Positions 17,026-24,963 of a DNA stretch of 64,000 nt are shown one piece after another. The translations under genes and the position numbers were made by a program. This stretch comes from Dyadobacter subterraneus (GTDB lineage: Bacteria > Bacteroidota > Bacteroidia > Cytophagales > Spirosomataceae). Location: positions 62,001 to 126,000 of the forward strand of contig NZ_JACYGY010000001.1 of NCBI RefSeq assembly GCF_015221875.1, given 5' to 3'. The notes under the pieces were generated by a model. The model was not told the DNA's origin. It searched no databases and saw only the letters and a program-made list of their open reading frames with translations. Position 1 is the first letter of the stretch, and each line of letters begins with the position of its first letter.

Positions 17026-18315
17026 ATGTTAATTCAGGTTATTATTACCCTTGTTCTCGTACTTCTGAATGGTTTTTTTGTAGCTGCCGAATTTGCTATC
17101 GTTAAAATCCGGGCATCACAATTAGAACAAAAAGCACAGGAAGGTAATAAAATGGCCATTTTGTCTAAACAGATTGTCGGGAATCTTGATGGATATCTGG
17201 CTGCCACACAATTTGGTATAACCCTGGCAAGTCTTGGTTTGGGTTGGATCGGCGAGCCTGTTGTTTCAAAAATATTGATTGGTGGAATGGAACTGGTCGG
17301 CATATCGCTTGATCCTGTTTTAGCACACCAAATTGCGTTACCTGCGGCGTTTGCTATCATAACAGTTCTCCACATTGTTTTCGGAGAACTCGCGCCAAAA
17401 TCGATCGCAATTCAGCGTCCGGAAGCAACTACTTTATTTCTGTCATATCCTTTACACGCATTTTTCCTTGTTTTCCGTCCGATTGTCTGGATTTTGAATG
17501 GCATTGCCAACTTTATTTTGGGTCTTCTTGGTATTACGCCTACACATGGAAGTGAGGTTCATAGCAGCGATGAATTACGTTATCTGGTTCAGCAGCAAAA
17601 AGAAAGCGGAATGATTGAAGCAGCTGATTATGATCTTATCAAAAATGCTTTCAACTTTTCAGAACGTATTGCAAGACAGGTGATGATCCCGCGGACCAAA
17701 GTCGTGGGTGTTGATATCAATGATTTCACCGAAGCGGATCTTGAAAAAATAATTGAAGAAGGATATTCCAGAATTCCGGTTTACGAGGATTCCATGGACC
17801 AGATTATCGGTGTTTTGCACTTAAAAGATCTGTTGATGAAAATGCGTAAAGGAAGTGAAATTGTGCTTTCCGAACTTGTAAGGCCAATTTCGATGGTGCC
17901 GGAATCCAAACCAATCGGAGCTATTTTACGTGACTTTCAATTAAGTCGCCAGCAAATGGCCGTGATTGTGAATGAATATGGTGGCGTTGAAGGAATTGTG
18001 ACCATGGAAGATATTCTGGAAGAACTCGTTGGTGAAATTCAGGATGAATACGATAATGAAACGCCGATTGTTAAGAATGAAAACGGAAATTATCTGGTAT
18101 TAGGTTCTGCCTCGATCAGTGATATCAATGAACATTTGCCAAACGATATTTCCAAAGAGGGCGACTACGAAACATTAGCCGGCTTCCTGATTTCCAAATT
18201 TAACCGTATTCCTTCCATCGGCGAAAAAGTCCGCACGAAAGATTATGAATTTATGGTCATGAAAAAGCAGCGGAGTACGATTTCATTGGTGCAGATTACT
18301 GCTTTGGAAGAATAA
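17026..18315 (+). CDS. CNNM/CorC-type hemolysin-family membrane protein (DUF21-CBS-CorC)
   Basis: A 429-residue protein. Its DUF21/CNNM membrane domain (about residues 1-175) has four hydrophobic helices, including LVLLNGFFVAAEFAIVKIRASQLEQ and GYLAATQFGITLASLGLGWIGEP. A CBS pair follows (about 205-325), with RQVMIPRTKVVGVD and MAVIVNEYGGVEGIVTMEDILEELVGEI. The C-terminal CorC_HlyC domain (about 340-425) starts LVLGSASISDINEHLP. Relatives are associated with magnesium or cobalt efflux; the hemolysin label is historical. It forms a single-gene unit with its own promoter and is convergent with the beta-helix gene. Confidence 0.9.
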   Translation: MLIQVIITLVLVLLNGFFVAAEFAIVKIRASQLEQKAQEGNKMAILSKQIVGNLDGYLAATQFGITLASLGLGWIGEPVVSKILIGGMELVGISLDPVLAHQIALPAAFAIITVLHIVFGELAPKSIAIQRPEATTLFLSYPLHAFFLVFRPIVWILNGIANFILGLLGITPTHGSEVHSSDELRYLVQQQKESGMIEAADYDLIKNAFNFSERIARQVMIPRTKVVGVDINDFTEADLEKIIEEGYSRIPVYEDSMDQIIGVLHLKDLLMKMRKGSEIVLSELVRPISMVPESKPIGAILRDFQLSRQQMAVIVNEYGGVEGIVTMEDILEELVGEIQDEYDNETPIVKNENGNYLVLGSASISDINEHLPNDISKEGDYETLAGFLISKFNRIPSIGEKVRTKDYEFMVMKKQRSTISLVQITALEE

Positions 18316-18350
18316 GGAATAGAAAATATGCGCAATCAGGAATCTCTTAA

Positions 18351-18378
18351 GAAGTCAGGTCTTGGAAGTCAGGTCTTG
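18351..18378. repeat. Perfect 14-base tandem duplication
   Basis: GAAGTCAGGTCTTG occurs twice without a gap, between the convergent CNNM and beta-helix genes. No function is apparent. Confidence 0.6.
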
Positions 18379-18425
18379 ATTTAGGATTTTGGTTTTTCTA
18401 TAATCAGGACGGCTCTATCGAGCGG

Positions 18426-20777
18426 TTATTTCAAATCAACTTTTATCGTTAACGGTTTTTGATTTCTTAAAATCTCAACTTCCATATTCCCGGTCCAGTT
18501 ATATTGCTGACGGATTGCTTCGAGTCTGACTACATTATCAGCAGCTTCTTTGTTGGCCATTCTGATCACATCGCCGGCTTGTAATTTACTTTTTGTCAAT
18601 ATACTTGTCGACGGAATTTCTACAAGTATGACGCCTTTTTCATCCGGCAAGCCAAAAGCTGACCGATCTCCTAGACCTTGTACATTCCGGATCTTTGCGC
18701 CAAGCCAGGTTGTTTCCTGTAATTCTTTTTCCAAAGATGCATTAAGCAAAACAGGTAACTGAACCTTCTCCGAAATCGCTTTCAAACTTTGTTTTGTAAC
18801 GCCAAAATCGTCCATCGGAAAGTTTTTGAAACCAATATTTAGCGCCGGACTGGATGTTTTAACCTGATAATTTCCATTCTTAGCATCGACAAATTCGGCA
18901 TCACCAAAACGGCTGTTTTTATCGATACCAAAGGCTTGCGCGCTTTTTAGTGCAGTTTGATCAGGAAAAAGATTATGATCCACTTCCTGTCCCCAATCAT
19001 TCACCAGAATAGGAAAATAAGGACGCATGACGATGTTATGCCTGAAAATATCACCATCATTTTTGAACCAGACATGCGGATGAAAGGAATTATTGATCAG
19101 GATATTATTTTCTGCGGTGCGCTTGAATCCTTCGCGGAATTTCAATCCTCCACTCAAACAAACGTTGTTATAAATATGGTAATTACTGCTGCCATCGTCC
19201 AGGTCTATATCCCAGCCATGGTCACAGCGGAAACGGTTATTGCGCATGACGATGGTTTTCTGAGCATCCAGTAAAATGAGTTGCGGATGTGCCGCTACCA
19301 GACTATCCATCACTTTACGGTTCGGATGCCAGAAACGATCGCGGCCCCAGGAATTGAATGCACCGTGATCTCCCGTTTCCATTACGGTTTCAAAAATGTC
19401 ATTATTTTCAATCAAATGTCCGCCCCAGCAGCCATCACCAATATTAATTCCGGCCCGTGGAACCCGGTAAATGGTATTATGCCTGACCAGAATTTCTGAC
19501 GCCATTTCAATTTCTACGCCAGTCGACTGTTTTTCAATCTGACCAATGTTGTGAATGAGATTATTTTCAGCGAAACAATTGGATGGATAACGGTTATTTT
19601 TCGGACCTGGCGTTTTATCCATTTTCGCATAAGGAACGAAATTGTCATAACCAAAGGCAGCAGAACGAACCGCAGAGCTATCGCCTACAAAACAAATGGC
19701 GCTGGATCCAATGTCGTGAAAATAAGAACTAGTTACACCCGAAGCATGGTTATGACCGCTTATCATGACCGCATTTCCACCAAGATTGGAAAATTCAGAA
19801 TCTTCAATCACACAGTTTTCTGTATTTTCCATCAACACCGCGCCGCCACGATAAATCATCCAGTCGCTTCGTAAAAGCGGTTCGTAATGATCCATAATCG
19901 TTCGCTCCGTATGCTGAAAATGGATTCCTTTTACTGTGACATTGTGAATTGGTTTTTCTGGCGTTCCCTTTATTTCAATGATATGTTTCAAATTTGAAAC
20001 TTCAATCTCTGCGGTAGTGAGATCAATTCCATTGTGGGGAAAAACAAATAAAGTTTTGTTCGTTTTGTCATAATACCATTCGCCAGGTGCGTCAAGTTCT
20101 TCAAACATATTTTCAACAAAACGGTATTTTAGATGTAATGGAGCCGGCCGATTATTCTGCCAGCCGCCTTCCAAAACCGGTTTTCCATCTTTAATTTCTT
20201 TGATGCGATAATGAAAACTTCCCCATTCTCCCTGATGCAAAGCATGAAAATATCCGCCTGCGGGATTTTCCCATTTTGCTATTCTTTCAGGAGAAATAGC
20301 ATCTTCAGCGGTACCGTTAAAAACTCTGGCCGTCGAATCGTAATTTGGATATCGCGCTAGAATTTGAGGTTTTTCGTTGATAAACAGACTTTCAAAATCG
20401 GGACCTTCAACTTTTGTTTTCCAGATATTATTCGTGTGTTTTTCCCACTTTGCGGGTATTTTTCGTCCGGCACTCAGGACTACTTTCTCATTTTTAAGAG
20501 CCTCGATTGTGACTGATTTTCCATTCAATTCATCAATATTGAGCAATAAAGGCTGATCAAGATTATAAGTGCCTTTGCGTAAATGAATTGTTACATGGGT
20601 TTGTTTGATTCTACTAATTTTAGAAATGGCGGCGGCTGGTGTTTTTAACGGAGACAGGATTGTTCCTTTGTTTGCATCATTTCCGGTGGGAGAAACGTAC
20701 AGGTTATTTTGAGCCAGAAGCGGAAGGAAGATAAACTGAAAACAAACCAAAACTTTGTAGAAATATCTAATCCGCAT
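18426..20777 (-). CDS. Secreted right-handed beta-helix protein with C-terminal PDZ domain
   Basis: A 783-residue protein with a signal peptide to about residue 22. The N-terminal motif NLYVSPTGNDANKGTILSPLKTPAAAI is typical of Bacteroidota pectate-lyase-fold enzymes. A long parallel beta-helix follows (about 270-620), with coils such as NCVIEDSEFSNLGGNAVMISG, ILVRHNTIYRVPRAGINIGDG and NNRFRCDHGWDIDLDDGSSNYHIYNN. The last 80 residues form a PDZ-like domain (KLQAGDVIRMANKEAADNVVRLEAI...GNMEVEILRNQKPLTIKVDLK). Polysaccharide binding or cleavage is likely from the fold, but the substrate is not readable. No SusC/D genes are next to it. Confidence 0.82.
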   Translation of the reverse strand: MRIRYFYKVLVCFQFIFLPLLAQNNLYVSPTGNDANKGTILSPLKTPAAAISKISRIKQTHVTIHLRKGTYNLDQPLLLNIDELNGKSVTIEALKNEKVVLSAGRKIPAKWEKHTNNIWKTKVEGPDFESLFINEKPQILARYPNYDSTARVFNGTAEDAISPERIAKWENPAGGYFHALHQGEWGSFHYRIKEIKDGKPVLEGGWQNNRPAPLHLKYRFVENMFEELDAPGEWYYDKTNKTLFVFPHNGIDLTTAEIEVSNLKHIIEIKGTPEKPIHNVTVKGIHFQHTERTIMDHYEPLLRSDWMIYRGGAVLMENTENCVIEDSEFSNLGGNAVMISGHNHASGVTSSYFHDIGSSAICFVGDSSAVRSAAFGYDNFVPYAKMDKTPGPKNNRYPSNCFAENNLIHNIGQIEKQSTGVEIEMASEILVRHNTIYRVPRAGINIGDGCWGGHLIENNDIFETVMETGDHGAFNSWGRDRFWHPNRKVMDSLVAAHPQLILLDAQKTIVMRNNRFRCDHGWDIDLDDGSSNYHIYNNVCLSGGLKFREGFKRTAENNILINNSFHPHVWFKNDGDIFRHNIVMRPYFPILVNDWGQEVDHNLFPDQTALKSAQAFGIDKNSRFGDAEFVDAKNGNYQVKTSSPALNIGFKNFPMDDFGVTKQSLKAISEKVQLPVLLNASLEKELQETTWLGAKIRNVQGLGDRSAFGLPDEKGVILVEIPSTSILTKSKLQAGDVIRMANKEAADNVVRLEAIRQQYNWTGNMEVEILRNQKPLTIKVDLK

Positions 20778-20889
20778 ACTGTCAACGTTGAAGTGAGAAT
20801 TTAACTTAATATTATCATTTTCAATTTAAGAGTTTTCTCTTGTCAATCTACCTGTTTTTAGATATTTTCATCATCCAAATCTCACTGTC

Positions 20890-21246
20890 ATGAAAGCTTA
20901 TTCCAAAATTTTGATTACAGTATTAGTTCAGAGTTTCCTTAGTCAGGTTACTTTTGGGCAAACGAAAAAATCTTCGGATTCTGTTTTTGTCAATTCACAG
21001 GTTAAACCTAAGTTTTCTGAAATGACCGACTATGGAATGCCGACAAATAAAGAAGGAATACATGAATTTCCGGGTGGAAAAGCACCGGTGTCCAATCAGA
21101 TCAATTCGGATGGTTCCATAAGAATTAATAAAACAGGCGAGATTAAAGTACCATCAGAAACATTCAAGATTATTGAAAGGGAAAAGAAGACTGATTTGAA
21201 TATGGGTTCTGAGAATAAAGAAAAAAATAAAAAGAAGAAGAAATAA
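20890..21246 (+). CDS. Small secreted hypothetical protein with lysine-rich tail
   Basis: A 118-residue protein with a signal peptide ending near TFGQ (residue 24), a polar unstructured-looking body, and a strongly basic C-terminus NKEKNKKKKK. No family recognised. It has its own unit with a strong terminator directly after the stop, which supports it as a real gene. It is divergent from the beta-helix gene. Confidence 0.65.
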   Translation: MKAYSKILITVLVQSFLSQVTFGQTKKSSDSVFVNSQVKPKFSEMTDYGMPTNKEGIHEFPGGKAPVSNQINSDGSIRINKTGEIKVPSETFKIIEREKKTDLNMGSENKEKNKKKKK

Positions 21247-21255
21247 ACTCCACTA

Positions 21256-21307
21256 TTTAAACAAGAAAGTCCGCGAACTATGACGTTTGCGGACTTTCTT
21301 GTTTAAA
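21256..21307. terminator. Strong bidirectional hairpin terminator
   Basis: Nearly perfect inverted repeat with arms of 23 bases and one mismatch. The core AACAAGAAAGTCCGC pairs with its complement around a 6-base loop. It lies between the convergent genes ending at 21246 and 21320. Confidence 0.85.
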
Positions 21308-21319
21308 TCTCCAACGGAA

Positions 21320-22009
21320 TTACGCATTGTTATATATTTTCAAAATAGGTTCTCTTAATTTTTGTCCGCTTTCGGATAATACGAATGCAATACTTTCTGC
21401 AATATCAGCAGCTGAAATCCATTTGGTAAAATCGGCATCCGGCATTGCTGCACGATTTGTGGGTGTATCAATCGTACTTGGGACAATTACCGTCGCCGTA
21501 ATATTATCTGATTTCCCTTCTGCATTTATAAATTCTGCCATTTTGAATAAAAGCGATTTGGAAAGTGCATATGCAAAATTTCCCATTCCCTGTTCCGCTT
21601 CCAGCGCAGGTCTTGCACCAACGAAAATAAATTGTCCGCCGCCATTTGCTTTAAAATGTTCCATCAAGGGTTTTACCAGATGGAAAGTTGTAAAGAAATT
21701 GAGACTGAACATTTTTTCAAGCAATGCATCGTCTGTATCATGAAGACTTCCCGGCGCATAGGCACCTACAAGGAAAATTCCTGCCTGAATTGTTTTAGCC
21801 TTTTCCAGTGTTGTGTTAATAAAATTTAGAGATTCTTCACTATTTGTCAAATCCACAACCTGGCCTTTCACATTGCTAAATGCGTCAAAGGAATTCGTGT
21901 TTTTCTTACCAAACGTAACGTATAAAGCATTTCCGGGATCGGAAAGTTTTTTAACAACATCTTGTCCAAGTCCTCCGGATGCGCCGCTGATGATTATGTT
22001 TTTTGACAT
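21320..22009 (-). CDS. Short-chain dehydrogenase/reductase
   Basis: A 229-residue Rossmann-fold oxidoreductase. The NAD(P)-binding GASGGLGQ is at about residues 9-16, and an NAG-like position is replaced by FLVGAYAPG. The catalytic Tyr-x-x-x-Lys lies in NFAYALSKSLLF. The substrate cannot be told. It starts 24 bases after the galU stop on the same strand, so it is likely co-transcribed with galU and perhaps the GHMP kinase. Confidence 0.85.
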   Translation of the reverse strand: MSKNIIISGASGGLGQDVVKKLSDPGNALYVTFGKKNTNSFDAFSNVKGQVVDLTNSEESLNFINTTLEKAKTIQAGIFLVGAYAPGSLHDTDDALLEKMFSLNFFTTFHLVKPLMEHFKANGGGQFIFVGARPALEAEQGMGNFAYALSKSLLFKMAEFINAEGKSDNITATVIVPSTIDTPTNRAAMPDADFTKWISAADIAESIAFVLSESGQKLREPILKIYNNA

Positions 22010-22033
22010 ACGTTTTGTTCAGTTGATTTAAAA

Positions 22034-22897
22034 CTATTTGTTCAAAAGCTCAATCAAAAACTTTCTGAAAGGCTCAGCGAACTCTTTTCTTTTCAGAGCG
22101 AATTCTACTGTTGTTTTAAGATAATCAAGCTTGTCGCCGATATCGTGGCGTTTTCCTTCAATATGATGGGCGTAAATATTTTCACGTTTCAAAAGAAGCA
22201 ATAACGAATCTGTTAGCTGAATTTCATTATTTTTTCCTTTTGGTGTTTGTTCTATGGTATTAAAAATTTCCGGTGTTAAAATGTATCTTCCCGCAATGGC
22301 CAGATTGGAAGGTGCAAGTTCGATAGCAGGTTTTTCTACCAAGGTGGTCAATTCCAGAATAGTATCACTCAAAGAATTTCCACCAACAATTCCATAGCGG
22401 TTTACCTTATTGGCTGGCACTTGTTCCACCGCAATAACTGATCCGCCATATTGTTCATAAGTATCCATTAATTGCTGCGTAACCGGAATCACAGAATCCA
22501 TAATGGTATCGCCCAATAAAACTGCAAATGGTTCATTTCCAACATGATGTCTTGCATAATAAATCGCATCCCCCAAACCATTCGCTTCTTTCTGACGAAC
22601 AAAATGCACATTCGCCATATCCGCCAGACGACGCATTTCATTGAACCAGATCATGTCTTCTTTTTCTTCCAGACGGGATTCCAGTTCAACATTTCTGTCA
22701 AAATGATCTTCAATGGCACGTTTCCCTTTGCCGGAAATAATCAGAATATCCTCAATCCCTGAATCAACAGCCTCTTGTACAACATATTGAATAGTAGGAA
22801 TGTCAATAATTGGCAACATTTCCTTAGGCATCGATTTGGTTGCCGGTAAAAATCGGGTTCCAAGTCCGGCGGCAGGAATTACAGCTTTACGAATCAT
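22034..22897 (-). CDS. galU: UTP-glucose-1-phosphate uridylyltransferase
   Basis: Forms UDP-glucose from UTP and glucose 1-phosphate. The 287-residue length is typical. The nucleotide-binding signature PAAGLGTRFLPATKSMPKEMLPI is at residues 8-30. Further GalU blocks are IEDILIISGKGKRAIEDHFDRN, LGDAIYYARHHVGNEPFAVLLGDTI, NRYGIVGG and LVEKPAIELAPSNLAIAGRYIL. It is downstream of the glucuronokinase-like gene on the same strand, separated by a repeat, so it could supply the second step of a UDP-glucuronate salvage route. That substrate is an inference, and glucose 1-phosphate remains the default. Confidence 0.94.
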   Translation of the reverse strand: MIRKAVIPAAGLGTRFLPATKSMPKEMLPIIDIPTIQYVVQEAVDSGIEDILIISGKGKRAIEDHFDRNVELESRLEEKEDMIWFNEMRRLADMANVHFVRQKEANGLGDAIYYARHHVGNEPFAVLLGDTIMDSVIPVTQQLMDTYEQYGGSVIAVEQVPANKVNRYGIVGGNSLSDTILELTTLVEKPAIELAPSNLAIAGRYILTPEIFNTIEQTPKGKNNEIQLTDSLLLLLKRENIYAHHIEGKRHDIGDKLDYLKTTVEFALKRKEFAEPFRKFLIELLNK

Positions 22898-22900
22898 AAG

Positions 22901-23062
22901 TTTTGGCTTTCGGCGGTCGGCTATCGGCTTTCAGTTGGTAGCGTTTTGCCAGTTAGTTAAGTTTTTAGATATAGTTATATTACTTCAAGTCTTAGTAAAT
23001 GTTATCTTGGCCCGCTAGTGACTGCCGAAAGCGGTACGCCGCCCGGCGGCCGGCCGATAGCT
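22901..23062. repeat. Family C palindromic intergenic repeat, copy 1
   Basis: The left end GGCTTTCGGCGGTCGGC-TATCGGC and the right end, complementary to it in blocks (GACTGCCGAAAGC at 23020-23032, CCGATAGC at 23054-23061), form an imperfect inverted repeat. It fills the galU/GHMP kinase gap and reaches the GHMP kinase stop codon. A second copy lies at 44311-44403. Confidence 0.65.
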
Positions 23063-24056
23063 AGACTACAAATGGCTTAATCACTCTTGCATTATGTTTT
23101 TTTAGTTTGACAAAAAGCTGGTTGAGCATATCGTCGTCTTTATAAATTCCGATGATTGTTCCGCCTGAACCAGCAAATTTTGCTGATGCTCCGCATTCTC
23201 TGGCAGCGTTAATCAATCTTTTATTGGATTCCGGAACATTATAAATTTTGCAGCGAAGGTTGAAATTTTCGTTCATTAATTCGTGCAGATCGTCGGGTCT
23301 TCCTTCTTGTAAAGCTGTAAATCCTTCTTTTGCTTTCTGGCCGATTTGTCCCAGAACATCAATTACATCCTGTTCGCCTCGGTCAAATCTTGCGCGTACA
23401 TCACTATGGACTTTTCCTGAAACCTTGCTCAGATTTGTATTGTAAGCAACATAAAGTTTCGGAAGCAGGGCTGGATTTATTCTTTCATAAAGTCCATGTC
23501 CCTGTTTTTCAATCAATGTTTTATCAAAATCCATGTAAACGCAGCCTTCATAACATTGAATGACACGATCCTGCAAACCGGCGGCGATCCCCAGTTCTTC
23601 CGTTTCAGAAACCATCACAAGCTGCGGCAATATTTCAATTGGAATTTCAACTTTGTAAAACTGCATCAACGCCCGGAAAAGCGCTACCACGATAGCACTT
23701 GATCCTGACATACCAACCTGGCGGGGAATGGAAGAACGATATCTAACCGTAAAATTCCGGTTTGGTAACTTAATATTATTTTCTTCGCAGTAATCAGCAA
23801 ATTTCTTGATACCAGCTTTAATAAGCGGGATACCGCCATTATAACCCAGCATGCTCACAGATTCGCGCAGATGAAATATACTCCGGAAGGTGCTGCCATC
23901 CTGTGGCTCGGGCTCTATGTGGAGCTCGGGAGATTCGTATAAAGAAATGGATGCTCCGAAATTCCGGACAGAAATTGATATTGTTTTTCCAAAAAAGCCA
24001 TCAGAAGGATTTCCCAGCAGCCCGGCCCGGGCGTATGCGCGCGTTTCAATGATCAA
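23061..24056 (-). CDS. GHMP kinase resembling plant glucuronokinase
   Basis: A 331-residue cytosolic sugar kinase. Motif 1 region ARAGLLGNPSDGFFGKTISI (residues 9-28), motif 2 PRQVGMSGSSAIV (111-123) and motif 3 KFAGSGGTI (293-301) are intact. From memory these blocks, and ELGIAAGLQDRVIQ plus KVHSDVRARFDRGE, align closely with Arabidopsis glucuronokinase, which makes glucuronate 1-phosphate. That makes this a candidate bacterial glucuronokinase rather than a mevalonate or galactokinase. The start codon is TTG at 24056, and no ATG lies in frame nearby. It is followed by galU and an SDR on the same strand. Confidence 0.82.
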   Translation of the reverse strand: MIIETRAYARAGLLGNPSDGFFGKTISISVRNFGASISLYESPELHIEPEPQDGSTFRSIFHLRESVSMLGYNGGIPLIKAGIKKFADYCEENNIKLPNRNFTVRYRSSIPRQVGMSGSSAIVVALFRALMQFYKVEIPIEILPQLVMVSETEELGIAAGLQDRVIQCYEGCVYMDFDKTLIEKQGHGLYERINPALLPKLYVAYNTNLSKVSGKVHSDVRARFDRGEQDVIDVLGQIGQKAKEGFTALQEGRPDDLHELMNENFNLRCKIYNVPESNKRLINAARECGASAKFAGSGGTIIGIYKDDDMLNQLFVKLKKHNARVIKPFVV

Positions 24057-24075
24057 TGTGAGTATTTTTTTGCTT

Positions 24076-24083
24076 CAAAAATA
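24076..24083 (-). promoter_or_regulatory. Candidate -7 element of the GHMP kinase promoter
   Basis: On the minus strand this reads TATTTTTG, an exact TAnnTTTG match. Transcription would start near 24069, about 13 bases before the TTG start codon, which supports that start and implies a very short leader. Confidence 0.5.
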
Positions 24084-24211
24084 GTAACTAATTGACGACT
24101 CTTTTCACTTTTGTCCCTTAAATAAATGTAATGGTTAAAGTGCAAAATCGAAATATTGTTACGCGTTTTTTGATCCGAAGAGTTATTAATAAATATCGTT
24201 AGAAAATGAAA

Positions 24212-24255
24212 AAGTGGTCAGACAGAAGTTTATACTTACTTCTGTCTGACCACTT
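24212..24255. terminator. Hairpin terminator after the YceI gene
   Basis: Perfect 18-base arms (AAGTGGTCAGACAGAAGT and its complement) with an 8-base loop, followed on the minus strand by CTTTTTC. It lies just after the minus-strand stop at 24276. Confidence 0.85.
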
Positions 24256-24275
24256 CAAACTTACAATTTTAAAAA

Positions 24276-24812
24276 TTAAGCTTGTTTAATCAACTGGATG
24301 TTGATTACCAGTTTAATTTCGTCACCTACAACTACGCCACCTGCTTCTGTTGTTGCGCTCCACGTTAAGCCAAATTCTTTACGGCTGATTTTACCGTTAA
24401 TTTCAAAGCCAGCTTTGTTTTGACCGTAAAAGTCGGTCATTGCTCCACCATATTCCGCGTCAAGAACAACTGGGTTTGTAATACCTTTAATAGTCAAATT
24501 ACCTTTCAATTTATAAGTGTCTTCACCCGTTTTTTCCAGACCCGTTGAAGCGAAAGTCAATTTAGGATAGTTTTCAGCATCAAAGAAATCTCCTGAACGA
24601 AGGTGTTCGTCACGTTGAGTCTGATTTGTATCGATACTTGCTACGTCAGCAGAAAACTGAATGTTAGCAGTTGTCAAATCGTCACCATCAGTTTCAACTG
24701 TTCCTTCGAAAGTTTTGAATGAACCTGTTACTGTTGAAATTACAAGGTGTTTTACTTTAAACTGAATTTCTGAATGCGTTGGGTCAATAACCCATGATGT
24801 TTTGGTTGACAT
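24276..24812 (-). CDS. YceI-family protein without signal peptide
   Basis: A 178-residue lipocalin-like beta-barrel. It starts TSWVIDPTHSEIQFKVKHLVISTVTGSFKTFEGTVE and has the conserved RDEHLRSGDFFDAENYPKLTFASTG, NLTIKGITNPVVLDAEYGG and GFEINGKISRKEFGLTWSATTE blocks. YceI proteins bind long isoprenoid or fatty lipids. No signal peptide is visible at the N-terminus, so this copy appears cytosolic, unlike the exported paralogue at 49233. It has its own terminator and a 12-base palindrome in its upstream region. Confidence 0.9.
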   Translation of the reverse strand: MSTKTSWVIDPTHSEIQFKVKHLVISTVTGSFKTFEGTVETDGDDLTTANIQFSADVASIDTNQTQRDEHLRSGDFFDAENYPKLTFASTGLEKTGEDTYKLKGNLTIKGITNPVVLDAEYGGAMTDFYGQNKAGFEINGKISRKEFGLTWSATTEAGGVVVGDEIKLVINIQLIKQA

Positions 24813-24850
24813 GATATATGATCGTTTTAATTAATATGTTTCTACATTTA

Positions 24851-24862
24851 ATGTATATACAT
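24851..24862. promoter_or_regulatory. Palindrome upstream of the cytosolic YceI gene
   Basis: ATGTATATACAT is a perfect 12-base palindrome 39 bases upstream of the start codon, flanked by CATTTA and TAAATG, which extend the dyad. Candidate operator only. Confidence 0.35.
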
Positions 24863-24898
24863 GTAAATGCTGCAAAAAGTTTAATGTATAGCAAAAAA

Positions 24899-24926
24899 AA
24901 TTCTCAATCTTTTTGGATTGAGAATT
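24899..24926 (-). terminator. Hairpin terminator after the LolA-like gene
   Basis: 11-base arms (AATTCTCAATC and its complement) around a 6-base loop. On the minus strand the hairpin is followed by eight T residues, the standard intrinsic terminator form. Confidence 0.85.
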
Positions 24927-24963
24927 AAAGTGTTGATAATAAGATATTTATTGAAAAATATTT

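Noticed and set aside
21327-21743. 138-codon plus-strand frame
   Set aside because: Antisense of the SDR gene, whose Rossmann and catalytic motifs are clear.
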